Of a stretch of 38,107 nt of DNA, positions 1-8,227 are shown piece after piece (position 1 is the first letter of the stretch; every line of letters starts with the position of its first letter). Origin of the DNA: Paracoccaceae bacterium (lineage in GTDB: Bacteria > Pseudomonadota > Alphaproteobacteria > Rhodobacterales > Rhodobacteraceae); NCBI GenBank assembly GCA_021741465.1, contig JAIOXV010000011.1, positions 1 through 38,107 on the forward strand, given 5' to 3'. Both the position numbers and the translations under genes were made by a program. The notes beneath the pieces are model-generated. The model had not been told where the DNA came from. It did not search any database and was given only the letters and a program-made list of their open reading frames with translations.

Positions 1-1
1 G

Positions 2-55
2 TCCGGTGGCAGCACTGCCTTTGCCGATGCGCTGAAGGGCAAATTCGGCCGCTAG
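2..55 (+). CDS. 3' end of an unidentified gene
   Basis: An open frame enters from the left edge and ends at TAG 53-55. The 17 visible residues end in STAFADALKGKFGR. This is too short to assign to a family. The reading frame looks genuinely coding (GC-rich third positions), and an inverted repeat follows 8 bases later, as expected at a gene end. Confidence 0.6.
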   Translation, partial: SGGSTAFADALKGKFGR

Positions 56-62
56 GCCCGCG

Positions 63-83
63 CGCTTTTTCGCCGAAAAAGCG
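63..83 (+). terminator. Hairpin after the partial gene
   Basis: A 9-bp perfect inverted repeat (63-71 with 75-83, loop of three bases) lies 8 bases after the stop codon at 55. The stem contains a T5/A5 tract, but no T-run follows the stem, so it may be an RNA 3'-end stabiliser instead of a true intrinsic terminator. The rest of the gap up to 348 holds no convincing gene. Confidence 0.4.
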
Positions 84-301
84 ATCTTCGCCCCGACGGG
101 AGTTTTGTCGGCGGAAAGCCGATCATTTGGCCAGGCCCGATTGGCAGCCCGCCGCCGCCGGTTGCGCGGGCCTTGCCAAGGCCCTTGCGGCGATGCCTTG
201 GCACGCAGCATGATCGCGCCAATCCTGCCGGAGCCAAGGTGCAGACCCCTTCTGCGGCAGTCTTGTTAGCGCCTTGAAAACACCACATTCCCCCGTGAAT
301 C

Positions 302-328
302 CCCCCATGCAGTAACGCTGTGTGGGGG
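302..328 (+). promoter_or_regulatory. Strong hairpin in the RTX gene leader
   Basis: Positions 302-312 pair with 318-328 to give an 11-bp stem (two G-U pairs) around the loop TAACG. The Shine-Dalgarno AGGA of the RTX gene begins only 8 bases downstream. No T-run follows, so a role in mRNA stability or translation is more likely than termination. This is inference from sequence alone. Confidence 0.4.
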
Positions 329-348
329 CACAGAAAAGGATTTGCCTG

Positions 349-1713
349 ATGGCCCCGACTTTGACCCGTTTGCACAACCTTGTCGCCTCAGATCCCGGCT
401 TGAATGCCAACCTTCGTCTGGTCGAAATCACCCGTGGGCTTTCGGCCGTGGACAATCTTGCCGCCCTTTTGATCAGTGTGATTGACCGGCTGGGTGTCAA
501 CGATGATGGGCTGTTGACCGAAGCGGATCTGATGGCAGTGTCAGACGCCATTCGCGCCAGACCTGCCGACTATCAACGCTTTGTGACGGCCCATGGCGAT
601 GATGAATGGAACAGCGAGACCGGCTTTCATCTTTTGCAAAATGATGGCGGCAGTCTGCTGTTTCAGGGCCGCGCCTTTGTGGACACCGTTGTTGATGCCA
701 TTTTCCACACCGGCTTTACCTACGAGGCGGGGAGGTTTGTCAACGAAGACGGCAACCCGAACGAAACGGTGGCAGATGTTGCAGGCTGGCTGAACTACTT
801 TGTGAACGGCGTGAATGTGGTCCATGGCAGTGCTGCGGATGATGAGCTTGGCTCTGGTCGTTACAGCCCATCATTGGCGGGGGCGCAAAACGAAACCTTT
901 CTGGCAGGGCGTGGAAATGACAGCGTCTGGGCCGATGCCGGGAATGATGTTGTCTGGGCCGGGACGGGCCATGACAAGGTGGGTGGGGGCCTTGGCGACG
1001 ATGTGCTGAATGGCGAAAGCGGACGCGATACGCTTTGGGGTGACGCTGGCGATGACATCGCCTCGGGCGGCGCGGGCGCCGATGTGATCGGGTTGGGTCT
1101 TGGTGATGACAGCGCGACGGGTGGCAGTGAAAACGACACGATTTATGGTGAAGACGGGCGTGACAGCCTGATGGGCGATGCCGGTGATGATCTGATTTAC
1201 GGCGGCGCGCAACATGACCGGTTGCAAGGCGACGAGGGCGCGGACACGCTTTCCGGCGATGGCGCGAGCGACCGAATTTGGGGAGGTGCCGGGGAGGATG
1301 CGCTTTACGGCGGCGAAGGCGACGACGTGCTTGTCGGGGACGCCGGGCGCGATGTTCTGTCGGGTGGCGCGGGTGCAGACACCCTGACTGGCGGGGCAGG
1401 AGCCGACCGGATCACCCTGTGGGAAGAGGTGCAATCCCGCGACACGCTGGTGTTTCGTGCCGCAGACAGCGGCAAGACCATGTCGTCCATTGACCAGGTC
1501 GAAGGCTTTGTCAGCGGCAGTGACAAGATTGACCTGCGGGCTTTTGCGGGGATGGTCTTTGAAGGGTTGGATTATCGCGGCGGTGGCACGGCAAGCTGTT
1601 ATTTCGATGGGCGCCACCTGCGGCTGGACACCAACGGCGATGCGGCAACCGATATGATCATTGCCTTCAAATGGGTGGATGAGCTTGTGGCGGGTGATTT
1701 CCTGTTTGCCTGA
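349..1713 (+). CDS. RTX-type calcium-binding secreted protein
   Basis: 454 residues from the ATG at 349, which has AGGA at 337-340 eight bases upstream. A GTG at 322 is in frame, but it lies inside a strong hairpin and is less likely. The first ~150 residues form a domain I do not recognise. It contains an EF-hand-like stretch (NDDGLLTEAD, about residues 51-60) and the segments TGFHLLQNDGG and GRFVNEDGNPNET. Residues ~186-356 are about 19 tandem glycine- and aspartate-rich nonapeptides of the RTX type (GGxGxDxUx). A C-terminal ~90-residue segment (SIDQVEGFVSGSDKIDLRAF) resembles the terminal region that type I (ABC) secretion systems recognise in this class. There is no N-terminal signal peptide, which fits type I export. 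No transporter genes are adjacent. The cargo function is unknown; RTX repeats bind Ca2+ and fold outside the cell. Confidence 0.85.
   Translation: MAPTLTRLHNLVASDPGLNANLRLVEITRGLSAVDNLAALLISVIDRLGVNDDGLLTEADLMAVSDAIRARPADYQRFVTAHGDDEWNSETGFHLLQNDGGSLLFQGRAFVDTVVDAIFHTGFTYEAGRFVNEDGNPNETVADVAGWLNYFVNGVNVVHGSAADDELGSGRYSPSLAGAQNETFLAGRGNDSVWADAGNDVVWAGTGHDKVGGGLGDDVLNGESGRDTLWGDAGDDIASGGAGADVIGLGLGDDSATGGSENDTIYGEDGRDSLMGDAGDDLIYGGAQHDRLQGDEGADTLSGDGASDRIWGGAGEDALYGGEGDDVLVGDAGRDVLSGGAGADTLTGGAGADRITLWEEVQSRDTLVFRAADSGKTMSSIDQVEGFVSGSDKIDLRAFAGMVFEGLDYRGGGTASCYFDGRHLRLDTNGDAATDMIIAFKWVDELVAGDFLFA
904..1416 (+). repeat. Tandem RTX nonapeptide repeats (~19 units)
   Basis: The 171 codons from 904 to 1416 divide into 19 consecutive 9-codon units, from AGRGNDSVW to GGAGADRIT. 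Glycine at positions 1, 2 and 4 and aspartate at position 6 are the most conserved. Units 9, 12 and 14 (GGSENDTIY, GGAQHDRLQ, GDGASDRIW) have lost one glycine. The repetition is at protein level; the DNA has diverged, so this is not a simple tandem DNA repeat. Confidence 0.85.
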
Positions 1714-1811
1714 CCCTGCTTGGGCCAGCCGGTTTCAACTTGGCAATGATGCTGCGGGCGAAGGCATCGGAAAGTCGGGCCACAGCCAAGCGATTTCGGG
1801 GGGCGGGCGCG

Positions 1812-2441
1812 TCACGCCTTGGGCATCGTCTCGAACGCGCTTAGAGCGGCGGCGCGAAAGGCGGGCAGGGTTTCACAACGGGCGGCCAGCGCGATCAGCG
1901 GTGCGTGGGCGGTTGTGTCCACAACCTCGGGCAGGCGTTCGGTCAGATACCAGATCAGCGTGGTTAACATCACGTCGGCATGGGTCAGATCAGCTCCGCA
2001 GGCATAGGGGGCTGACAATCGCGCTGCCAAATGGGCAAGTCCCGCGCGGGTTTGGGACATGCAGCGGGCCAGCCACGGGGCACTGTGATGGGCGGGTGGG
2101 TGAAAGTGGCGTTCATAGATCACAGCCAGGGCTTTTTCGAAGGTGCCTTGGGCAAGTGCGGTAAATTGCAGCACACGCCGTCTCTCTGGGCCAGAGGCCG
2201 GGATCAGGGCGCGCGGGCCTGCCAATTCGTCCAGATGGTCAAGGATGGCGGCGCTGTCAATCAGCACCTCGCCCCCCGGCAGCACCAGCGCGGGGATGCG
2301 GGTCAGGGGGCTGATTTGCGCCACATCACCTGCTTGTGAAAGAACCGACCGGGTGTCGCGCGTAAACTCCATGCCATAGTGATGCAGGGCAATCGCCACG
2401 CGGCGGGTGACAGGGCTGTCATATTGGCCGACAAGGATCAT
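1812..2441 (-). CDS. Glutathione S-transferase family protein
   Basis: 209 residues from the ATG at 2441; the longer open frame upstream overlaps tldD and is rejected. The N-terminal ~80 residues are a thioredoxin-like domain starting MILVGQYDSPVTRRVAIALH, with the loop cis-proline (RIPALVLPGG) and the DSAAILDHLDEL segment that binds the glutathione gamma-glutamyl group in this superfamily. The rest is the alpha-helical domain. The Ser in YDSPVTRR could be the glutathione-activating residue. The substrate cannot be told. It begins 11 bases after the tldD stop on the same strand, so the two are probably co-transcribed. It converges with the RTX gene, leaving 98 bases between the two stop codons in which I see nothing clear. 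Confidence 0.8.
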   Translation of the reverse strand: MILVGQYDSPVTRRVAIALHHYGMEFTRDTRSVLSQAGDVAQISPLTRIPALVLPGGEVLIDSAAILDHLDELAGPRALIPASGPERRRVLQFTALAQGTFEKALAVIYERHFHPPAHHSAPWLARCMSQTRAGLAHLAARLSAPYACGADLTHADVMLTTLIWYLTERLPEVVDTTAHAPLIALAARCETLPAFRAAALSAFETMPKA

Positions 2442-2452
2442 CGGCGCGCTGC

Positions 2453-3874
2453 TCAAGCCCCTTGCCCGCCCACCGTCAGCCCGCCGATCAAAAGGGTGGG
2501 TTGGCCTACCCCCACCGGCACCCATTGGCCCGCCTTGCCGCAATTGCCGATGCCGGGGTCCAGCGCCATGTCATTGCCGATGGCGCGAATTCCCTTCAAC
2601 GCAGTTGCGCCATCGCCAATCAGGGTGGCACCTTTCACCGCCTCGCCCACGACGCCATTTCTGACACGATAGGCCTCGGTGCAGGAAAAGACGAACTTGC
2701 CGTTTGTGATATCAACCTGCCCCCCGCCAAAGCCTACGGCCCAGATCCCGTCTTTCAGGCTGGAAACGATGCCTGCCGGGTCGTCCTTGCCTCCCAGCAT
2801 ATAGGTGTTGGTCATGCGCGGCATGGGAATATGGGCAAAGCTTTCACGCCGACCGTTGCCGGTGGCGGCGACCCCCATCAGCCGGGCATTCTGGCGGTCT
2901 TGCATAAAGCCAACCAGCCGACCGTCCTCGATCAGAACATTGCGGGCCGAGGGCGTGCCCTCGTCATCGACCGAAATCGAACCGCGCCGGTCGGGCAGGG
3001 TGCCATCGTCCAGCACCGTGACGCCGGGTGCGGCAATCATCTGCCCCATCAACCCGGCGAAGGCACTGGTTTTCTTGCGGTTGAAGTCGCCTTCAAGCCC
3101 ATGGCCAATGGCCTCGTGTAACAAAATACCCGGCCAACCGGGGCCAAGTACAACATCCATCATGCCTGCCGGCGCAGGCACAGCCCCCAGATTGACCAGC
3201 GCAATGCGCAAAGCTTCCTGCAAAAGCGGCTGCCAATGCGATGGCTCTAACAGGCGGGCCAAGCCAAAGCGCCCGCCACCGCCCGTGCCCCCCTGTTCGC
3301 GCCGGCCGTTCTCTTCCACGATAACCGCGACATTCAGTCGCGCCATGGGGCGAATATCGGCCAGCCGCAGACCCTCTGGGCGCAGAATTTCCACCTCTTG
3401 CAGGCCCGCCGACAAGGTGGCCGAGACCTGCACCACCCGCGGATCCATGGCGCGGGCATAGGCATCGATTTCCTTCAAGACATCGATCTTGGCGGCAAAG
3501 GCAGCATCGGCCATCGGATCGGCATCCGAGTAAAGCCGGGCATTGGTGCCTTTGGGGGCGGGGGCCAGAACGCCACCACCACCACCCACCGCAAGACGGG
3601 CGGTTTCGGCCGCACGACGCAAGGCTTTTTCGCTGATTTCCGTGGAATGGGCGTAGCCTGCCACCTCGCCAAGGACGGCCCGCAGGCCAAAGCCTTCATG
3701 GGCATCATAGCTGGCCGTCTTGATGCGCCCATCGTCCAGAACGATGGCTTCGGACCGCTTGCGTTCAAGGAAAAGCTCGCCATCTTCGGCCCCGGCAAGG
3801 GCATCTCGCAGCACCGCCAGTGCCGCTTTTTCGTCTAGCTGGGTCTCGAAGGGACGGAAGGGGGTATCGGTCAT
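2453..3874 (-). CDS. tldD: Metalloprotease TldD
   Basis: 473 residues. The ATG at 3874 is preceded by GAAAGG five bases upstream, so it is preferred over the ATG at 3898. The TldD zinc motif HEAIGH is at residues ~253-258, followed by [14 protein letters not shown]; a later cysteine ([12 protein letters not shown]) matches the third metal ligand of the family. In other bacteria TldD pairs with TldE/PmbA to form a heterodimeric peptidase that degrades unfolded peptides and takes part in microcin B17 and CcdA turnover. No pmbA is in the window. The C-terminal glycine-rich segment ([18 protein letters not shown]) is typical. It is divergent from the oxidase cluster and shares with it an intergenic region carrying an FNR-like site 24 bases before this start codon. 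Confidence 0.93.
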   Translation of the reverse strand: MTDTPFRPFETQLDEKAALAVLRDALAGAEDGELFLERKRSEAIVLDDGRIKTASYDAHEGFGLRAVLGEVAGYAHSTEISEKALRRAAETARLAVGGGGGVLAPAPKGTNARLYSDADPMADAAFAAKIDVLKEIDAYARAMDPRVVQVSATLSAGLQEVEILRPEGLRLADIRPMARLNVAVIVEENGRREQGGTGGGGRFGLARLLEPSHWQPLLQEALRIALVNLGAVPAPAGMMDVVLGPGWPGILLHEAIGHGLEGDFNRKKTSAFAGLMGQMIAAPGVTVLDDGTLPDRRGSISVDDEGTPSARNVLIEDGRLVGFMQDRQNARLMGVAATGNGRRESFAHIPMPRMTNTYMLGGKDDPAGIVSSLKDGIWAVGFGGGQVDITNGKFVFSCTEAYRVRNGVVGEAVKGATLIGDGATALKGIRAIGNDMALDPGIGNCGKAGQWVPVGVGQPTLLIGGLTVGGQGA

Positions 3875-3897
3875 TGGGGCCTTTCGCGGGCGCAGCA

Positions 3898-3911
3898 TTG
3901 ATCTGTGTCAA
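3898..3911. promoter_or_regulatory. FNR/FnrL-type binding site
   Basis: TTGAT-CTGT-GTCAA at 3898-3911 matches the FNR/CRP-family consensus TTGAT-N4-ATCAA at nine of ten positions. It lies 24 bases upstream of tldD and 145 bases upstream of ctaC, ahead of a candidate ctaC promoter. FnrL controls oxygen-responsive respiratory genes in Rhodobacter relatives. Control of the oxidase genes here is an inference. Confidence 0.55.
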
Positions 3912-3921
3912 ATAGCGCCGC

Positions 3922-3949
3922 TTTGTCGCACGGTTTCGCTTGAGATAAT
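3922..3949 (+). promoter_or_regulatory. Candidate sigma70-type promoter for ctaC
   Basis: TTTGTC (3922-3927) and GATAAT (3944-3949) are separated by 16 bases. GATAAT is a good -10 match for this GC-rich genome. It predicts a leader of about 100 bases before the ctaC ATG at 4056. That leader includes a 6-bp inverted repeat (3957-3962 with 3972-3977). Confidence 0.4.
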
Positions 3950-4055
3950 GCGCCTGATGTGGTTTCACCATCCACATAATCAACGGGATTCTGACCATTC
4001 TTGTGGCAGGCCTGACAATAGGGCGCAATGTCGCCAGACGAAACGGGAATCGAAT

Positions 4056-4892
4056 ATGCGTCAGCTCATCTTCCGCGCTGGTCTCGCCGCTATGGGACTT
4101 GGTCTTCTTCTTTCCGGGGCTGCGACCGCGCAGTCACTGGAAGTGATCGGGGCGCCCACGCCCAAAGGCATGGGCTTTCAGCCCCCGGCAACCGAACTGG
4201 CCAGTGGCCTGCAAAACCTTGACCATATGGTCCTTATCATCATCACGGTCATCACCGTTTTCGTGACCGCGCTTTTGGGAATTGTGATCGTGCGCTTCAA
4301 TGCGCGATCGAACCCGACCCCGGCGCGCTTCACCCACAACACCCCGCTTGAAGTGGCATGGACACTGGTTCCGGTGCTGATCCTGGTCTTCATCGGCTCG
4401 TTCTCGCTGCCGCAGCTGTTCAAGCAGCAGGATTTTACCGCTGTTCAGGCTGACATCACCATCAAAGTGACCGGCAACCAGTGGTACTGGAGCTATGAAT
4501 ACCCCGATGATGGCATCAGCTTCGACAGCTTCCTGCTGGCCAAGGAAGATCTGGCCGCTGCGGGTTATGACGAAAGCCTGTATCTTCTGGCCACCGACAC
4601 CGCCGTTATCGTGCCGATCGGCAAGACCATTCTGGTTCAGGTCACCGGGGCGGATGTGATCCATTCGTGGAAAGTTCCGGCCTTTGGCGTGATGCAAGAC
4701 GCTGTTCCCGGCCGTTTGGCGCAGACCTGGTTCAAAGCCGAAAAAGAGGGCATCTATTTCGGCCAATGCTCGGAAATCTGCGGCAAGGACCATGCCTATA
4801 TGCCGATCACTGTGAAGGTCGTCTCGGAAGAAGCCTATGCCAAATGGCTGGAATCCGCCAAAGCTGGCGACGTTCAGCTGGCATCGAACTAA
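4056..4892 (+). CDS. ctaC: Cytochrome c oxidase subunit II (aa3 type)
   Basis: 278 residues from the ATG at 4056 (ACGGGA just upstream). An N-terminal signal sequence (residues 1-26, cleavage near ATA-QS) is followed by two transmembrane helices (about 56-80 and 100-120) and a periplasmic cupredoxin domain. The binuclear CuA ligands are all present: H203 (HSWKVP), C238, E240, C242, H246 and M249 in the pattern [12 protein letters not shown]. The aromatic electron-entry patch QWYWSYEYP is at 142-150. It accepts electrons from cytochrome c and passes them to heme a in subunit I, whose gene is not in the window. It is the first gene of the oxidase cluster, followed by a strong hairpin and then ctaB 65 bases later. 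Confidence 0.97.
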   Translation: MRQLIFRAGLAAMGLGLLLSGAATAQSLEVIGAPTPKGMGFQPPATELASGLQNLDHMVLIIITVITVFVTALLGIVIVRFNARSNPTPARFTHNTPLEVAWTLVPVLILVFIGSFSLPQLFKQQDFTAVQADITIKVTGNQWYWSYEYPDDGISFDSFLLAKEDLAAAGYDESLYLLATDTAVIVPIGKTILVQVTGADVIHSWKVPAFGVMQDAVPGRLAQTWFKAEKEGIYFGQCSEICGKDHAYMPITVKVVSEEAYAKWLESAKAGDVQLASN

Positions 4893-4911
4893 GCGTTTCG
4901 CACAGACAGGG

Positions 4912-4934
4912 CGGGGGCCCTTTGGCCCCCGTTT
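4912..4934 (+). terminator. GC-rich hairpin after ctaC
   Basis: Positions 4912-4919 pair with 4924-4931 (8 bp, all G-C) around the loop CTTT, followed by TTTG. It lies 20 bases after the ctaC stop and before the ctaB ribosome binding site. It could be a partial terminator or a 3' stabiliser that raises subunit II mRNA over the assembly-factor genes downstream. Confidence 0.55.
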
Positions 4935-4957
4935 GACCCGAAAATACAGGACAGGCC

Positions 4958-5884
4958 ATGACCGATATCCGGTCTTTTGAAGACAGCCGCGACGCAGGGT
5001 TCGGCGATTATGTGCAGCTTTTGAAGCCGCGCGTCATGTCGCTTGTGGTGTTTACGGCGCTGGTGGGTCTGCTTGTGGCGCCGGTGTCTATGCATCCGGT
5101 CGAAGCCTTTACGGCGGTGCTGTTCATTGCGCTGGGCGGCGGGGCCTCGGGCGCGCTGAACATGTGGTGGGATGCCGACATCGACGCCCTGATGCGCCGC
5201 ACCAAAAGCCGCCCCATCCCTTCGGGCCGGGTTGAAGCCGGCGAGGCTTTGGCGATCGGGCTGGCGCTGTCGGGGATTTCGGTGGTGATGCTGGGCTTGG
5301 CGACCAATTTCGCGGCGGCGGCCTTGCTGGCCTTCACGATCTTTTTCTACACGGTTATCTATTCGGTATGGCTGAAGCGCATTACCCCGCAGAACATCGT
5401 GATCGGTGGCGCGGCCGGGGCCTTTCCGCCGATGATCGGTTGGGTGGCGGCGACAGGATCACTTTCTGTGGAAGCGGCGTTGATGTTCATGTTGATCTTC
5501 ATGTGGACCCCGCCTCATTTCTGGGCCTTGGCCTTGTTCATGAAATCAGATTACGGCGATGCGAATGTGCCGATGCTGACGGAAACCCACGGCCGCCGCG
5601 TAACCCGCGCCCATGTCTGGTGGTACACGGTCGCGATGGTGCCTTTTGCTTTGGCGCTGGGCTTTACCCCGATTGGTGGCCCCGTTTATCTTGCGACGTC
5701 GATCGTGCTGAACCTGTGGTTCCTGCGCGGTGCCTGGGCCATCTGGCGGCGTGATGAGGCCACGGCGGAAGCCGATCGCTACAAGATCGAAAAGTCGGTT
5801 TTCCGCTTTTCGCTGATTTATCTTTTCCTGCATTTCACGGCGCTTCTGGTTGAAGCGGCGCTGCGTGCAATGGGGGGCATATAA
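4958..5884 (+). CDS. ctaB: Protoheme IX farnesyltransferase (heme O synthase)
   Basis: 308 residues; ATG at 4958 with AGGACAGG at 4948-4955. It is a polytopic UbiA-superfamily prenyltransferase with about eight or nine hydrophobic helices. The first aspartate-rich motif is [15 protein letters not shown] at residues 68-82. The conserved TPPHFWALA is at 184-192 and DYGDANVPM at 198-206. It attaches a farnesyl group to heme B to make heme O, the precursor of heme A for aa3 oxidase. It sits between the subunit II gene and the small membrane protein gene, whose start codon follows this stop by one base. Confidence 0.96.
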   Translation: MTDIRSFEDSRDAGFGDYVQLLKPRVMSLVVFTALVGLLVAPVSMHPVEAFTAVLFIALGGGASGALNMWWDADIDALMRRTKSRPIPSGRVEAGEALAIGLALSGISVVMLGLATNFAAAALLAFTIFFYTVIYSVWLKRITPQNIVIGGAAGAFPPMIGWVAATGSLSVEAALMFMLIFMWTPPHFWALALFMKSDYGDANVPMLTETHGRRVTRAHVWWYTVAMVPFALALGFTPIGGPVYLATSIVLNLWFLRGAWAIWRRDEATAEADRYKIEKSVFRFSLIYLFLHFTALLVEAALRAMGGI

Positions 5885-5885
5885 G

Positions 5886-6086
5886 ATGGTTTTGCGGGTT
5901 GAACATGAACTGCATCAGCGCCGTCTAAGCCGCAATCTTGGCTTGGGTCTGGTGCTGGCCGCTTTCGTTGCGCTGGTCTTTGCGCTGACGGTGGTGAAGG
6001 TCACCCAAGGCGACCGCATGCATGCCAATGACGGCAAAAAGAATAGCGGCACCTTCGTGCAGCCAACCGGTGGGGGCACGCCATGA
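5886..6086 (+). CDS. Small single-span membrane protein (CoxF-like)
   Basis: 66 residues from the ATG at 5886, one base after the ctaB stop; its own stop overlaps the ctaG start (ATGA at 6083-6086). A basic N-terminus ([11 protein letters not shown]) precedes one transmembrane helix (about residues 17-37, [20 protein letters not shown]) and a short polar tail. Small proteins of this shape, often named CoxF, occupy the same position between ctaB and ctaG in Rhodobacter and Paracoccus relatives. The function is thought to be in oxidase assembly but I cannot show it from the sequence. Tight overlap with ctaG suggests translational coupling. Confidence 0.85.
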   Translation: MVLRVEHELHQRRLSRNLGLGLVLAAFVALVFALTVVKVTQGDRMHANDGKKNSGTFVQPTGGGTP

Positions 6087-6652
6087 CCCCACAAAAGAAA
6101 ACCGCAGCCTGGCTTGCGGGAATTGCAGGCACCATGCTTGCGCTTTCGTTTGCGGCTGTGCCGTTTTACGATCTCTTTTGCCGGGTGACTGGCTATGGTG
6201 GCACGACCTCTGTGTCCGATGCGGCCCCCGGCGAAGTGCTGGATCAGACCATCTTGATACGCTTTGACGCCTCATTGGAGGCCGGTATGCCGTGGGAGTT
6301 CCACCCCCAGCAGAACTTTATCACCCTGCGCATCGGGGAAACCGCCCTTGCGTTTTACGAGGCTTACAACCCGACTGACCATGCGGTTGCGGGCACGGCC
6401 AGCTATAACGTAGCACCTGACCTTGCCGGTGGATATTTCACGAAGATCGAATGTTTCTGCTTTACCGAGCAGGTCCTGAAACCGCATGAACGTGTTGTCA
6501 TGCCGGTGTCATTCTATGTCGATCCGTCGATCGTGAATGACCCCGAGGCAAGCCTGATCCGCGAGATCACGCTGTCTTACACTTTCCACGAAACACCGTT
6601 GCCGGAACAACAGGCGGGCCTACGCACCCCGACTGTGACAGCGGAAAACTGA
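6083..6652 (+). CDS. ctaG: Cytochrome c oxidase assembly protein CtaG (Cox11)
   Basis: 189 residues; ATG at 6083 overlaps the preceding stop. One N-terminal membrane anchor (residues ~10-30) carries [15 protein letters not shown], a Cox11 hallmark, and the periplasmic beta domain holds the copper motif CFCF at 124-127. Cox11 delivers copper to the CuB site of subunit I. The length is standard. It lies immediately upstream of ctaE, with 27 bases between them. Confidence 0.96.
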   Translation: MTPQKKTAAWLAGIAGTMLALSFAAVPFYDLFCRVTGYGGTTSVSDAAPGEVLDQTILIRFDASLEAGMPWEFHPQQNFITLRIGETALAFYEAYNPTDHAVAGTASYNVAPDLAGGYFTKIECFCFTEQVLKPHERVVMPVSFYVDPSIVNDPEASLIREITLSYTFHETPLPEQQAGLRTPTVTAEN

Positions 6653-6679
6653 CAAGAAGAAAACACGAGGGAACCGACC

Positions 6680-7480
6680 ATGGCCCACGCCAAGAACCAC
6701 GATTATCACATTTTGCCGCCGTCGATCTGGCCCCTTGCGGGGGCGCTTTCGGCTTTTGTCATGCTGTTTGGCGCGACCCTTTGGATGCACGGCTCGGGCC
6801 CTTGGATGGGGCTTATCGGCTTTGCTGGCGTCTTGTACGTCATGTTTGCCTGGTGGTCCGAAGTTGTCCACGAAGGCCAGACTGGCGATCACACGCCTGT
6901 TGTGCGTCTGGGCCTGCGCTATGGCTTCATTCTGTTCATCATGTCGGAAGTCATGTTCTTTTCGGCTTGGTTCTGGACCTTCTTCAAGCATGCGCTTTAT
7001 CCGATGGGCCCGATGTCGCCTTTGGTGGATTCGGTTTGGCCGCCGGAAGGCATCACCACGTTTGACCCCTGGCACCTGCCGCTGATCAACACGCTGATCT
7101 TGTTGCTTTCGGGCTGTGCAGCCACTTGGGCCCACCATGCCCTGGTGCATGAAAACAACCGCCGCGACATGAAGCACGGTCTGATCTTGGCGATCGCCTT
7201 GGGCGCGCTGTTTACCTGCTTTCAGGCCTATGAATACAGCCACGCCGCCTTTGGTTTTGCAGGCAACATCTACGGCGCCTCTTTCTTCATGGCGACGGGC
7301 TTCCACGGCTTTCACGTTCTGATCGGCACGATCTTTTTGCTGGTCTGCCTGATCCGCGCCTACAAGGGCCATTTCACCCCCGAGCAGCACGTCGGATTTG
7401 AAGCCGCAGCCTGGTACTGGCACTTCGTTGACGTGGTGTGGTTGTTCCTCTTTGCAGCCGTCTACGTCTGGGGCCAATAA
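6680..7480 (+). CDS. ctaE: Cytochrome c oxidase subunit III
   Basis: 266 residues, ATG at 6680 with GAGGGA at 6667-6672. It starts [18 protein letters not shown], characteristic of alphaproteobacterial and mitochondrial subunit III. It has seven predicted transmembrane helices, with the conserved [11 protein letters not shown] and a C-terminal [14 protein letters not shown]. Subunit III lacks redox centres and supports proton uptake and stability of subunit I. A terminator-like hairpin follows, then SURF1. Confidence 0.97.
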   Translation: MAHAKNHDYHILPPSIWPLAGALSAFVMLFGATLWMHGSGPWMGLIGFAGVLYVMFAWWSEVVHEGQTGDHTPVVRLGLRYGFILFIMSEVMFFSAWFWTFFKHALYPMGPMSPLVDSVWPPEGITTFDPWHLPLINTLILLLSGCAATWAHHALVHENNRRDMKHGLILAIALGALFTCFQAYEYSHAAFGFAGNIYGASFFMATGFHGFHVLIGTIFLLVCLIRAYKGHFTPEQHVGFEAAAWYWHFVDVVWLFLFAAVYVWGQ

Positions 7481-7502
7481 CCCCTCTTGCAACTTCGCGC
7501 GG

Positions 7503-7525
7503 CGCGGGCCATCTGGCCCGCGTTT
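7503..7525 (+). terminator. Hairpin after ctaE
   Basis: Positions 7503-7510 pair with 7515-7522 (8 bp, all G-C) around the loop ATCT and are followed by TTTG. It has the same design as the hairpin after ctaC (a GGCC-tetraloop-GGCC core then TTT). It lies 22 bases after the ctaE stop and just before the SURF1 ribosome binding site (AAGGGAG, 7533-7539). Confidence 0.55.
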
Positions 7526-7545
7526 GCATTTCAAGGGAGCCCCCC

Positions 7546-8217
7546 ATGCTGCGCCGAATGTTCTTCCCGATCTTGATGGGGGTTGTCGGCTGCGCCGTGC
7601 TGGTCAGCCTTGGCGTGTGGCAGGTGAACCGCATGCATTGGAAGGCCGGCGTTCTGGCCGAGATCGAGGCCCGCATCCACAATGCGCCTGTTCCCTTGCC
7701 CGAAGCCCCGCAGCCCGATGCAGACAAATATCTGCCCGTCACCGCTCAGGGCCGTTTCACCGGTGAATTTGTCGAGGTGCTTTTCGGCATCAAGGGCGCA
7801 AGCCCCGGCGTGATGGTCATCGAGGTGTTCGAAACCACCGATGCTCGCAGAATTCTGGTGGAGCGCGGTTTCATCGAAGATGAGATGCGCAAACTGCCCC
7901 GCGTGAACGGGGAGAGCTTTGTGATGGGCAATCTGCATTGGCCGCAGGACGCCAGCAGCTCTACCCCGCCGCCCGATGAAAAGACCGGCTTGTGGTTCGC
8001 CCGCGACGTTCCGGCGATGGCCGCAAAGCTGAACACGGAACCGACATTTATTGTCGCAGTCAGGCCAACTGGTGACGGGATCACGCCGGTTCCTGTTGAT
8101 ACTTCCTCTATACCCAATGACCATTGGGGATATGCCATCACCTGGTTTTCGCTGGCTCTTGTCTGGGCGGTGATGACAGGCTTCCTTCTGTGGCGTATCA
8201 GGCGGCAAGCGGTATAA
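7546..8217 (+). CDS. SURF1-family oxidase assembly protein
   Basis: 223 residues from the ATG at 7546 (AAGGGAG six bases upstream). It has two terminal transmembrane helices (about residues 5-25 and 195-215) around a periplasmic domain, the SURF1/Shy1 topology. The start GVWQVNRMHWK and the segments YLPVTAQGRF, RRILVERGFI and NDHWGYAITWFSLAL are typical. SURF1 is involved in heme A insertion into subunit I. The gene lies directly behind ctaE, as in related genomes, and is followed 10 bases later by thrC. Confidence 0.93.
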   Translation: MLRRMFFPILMGVVGCAVLVSLGVWQVNRMHWKAGVLAEIEARIHNAPVPLPEAPQPDADKYLPVTAQGRFTGEFVEVLFGIKGASPGVMVIEVFETTDARRILVERGFIEDEMRKLPRVNGESFVMGNLHWPQDASSSTPPPDEKTGLWFARDVPAMAAKLNTEPTFIVAVRPTGDGITPVPVDTSSIPNDHWGYAITWFSLALVWAVMTGFLLWRIRRQAV

Positions 8218-8227
8218 GGGGCGAATG

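Noticed and set aside
322-348. GTG at 322 as the RTX start
   Set aside because: It lies inside the strong hairpin 302-328, with no ribosome site in front. The ATG at 349 has AGGA at the right distance.
904-1416. Possible CRISPR-like or satellite repeat
   Set aside because: The periodicity is 27 bases with changing codons and follows the protein nonapeptide. There are no spacers and no identical DNA units.
871-1617. Antisense frame of 248 codons opposite the RTX repeats
   Set aside because: It is a shadow of the repetitive, GC-biased RTX coding sequence; no ribosome site and no recognisable protein.
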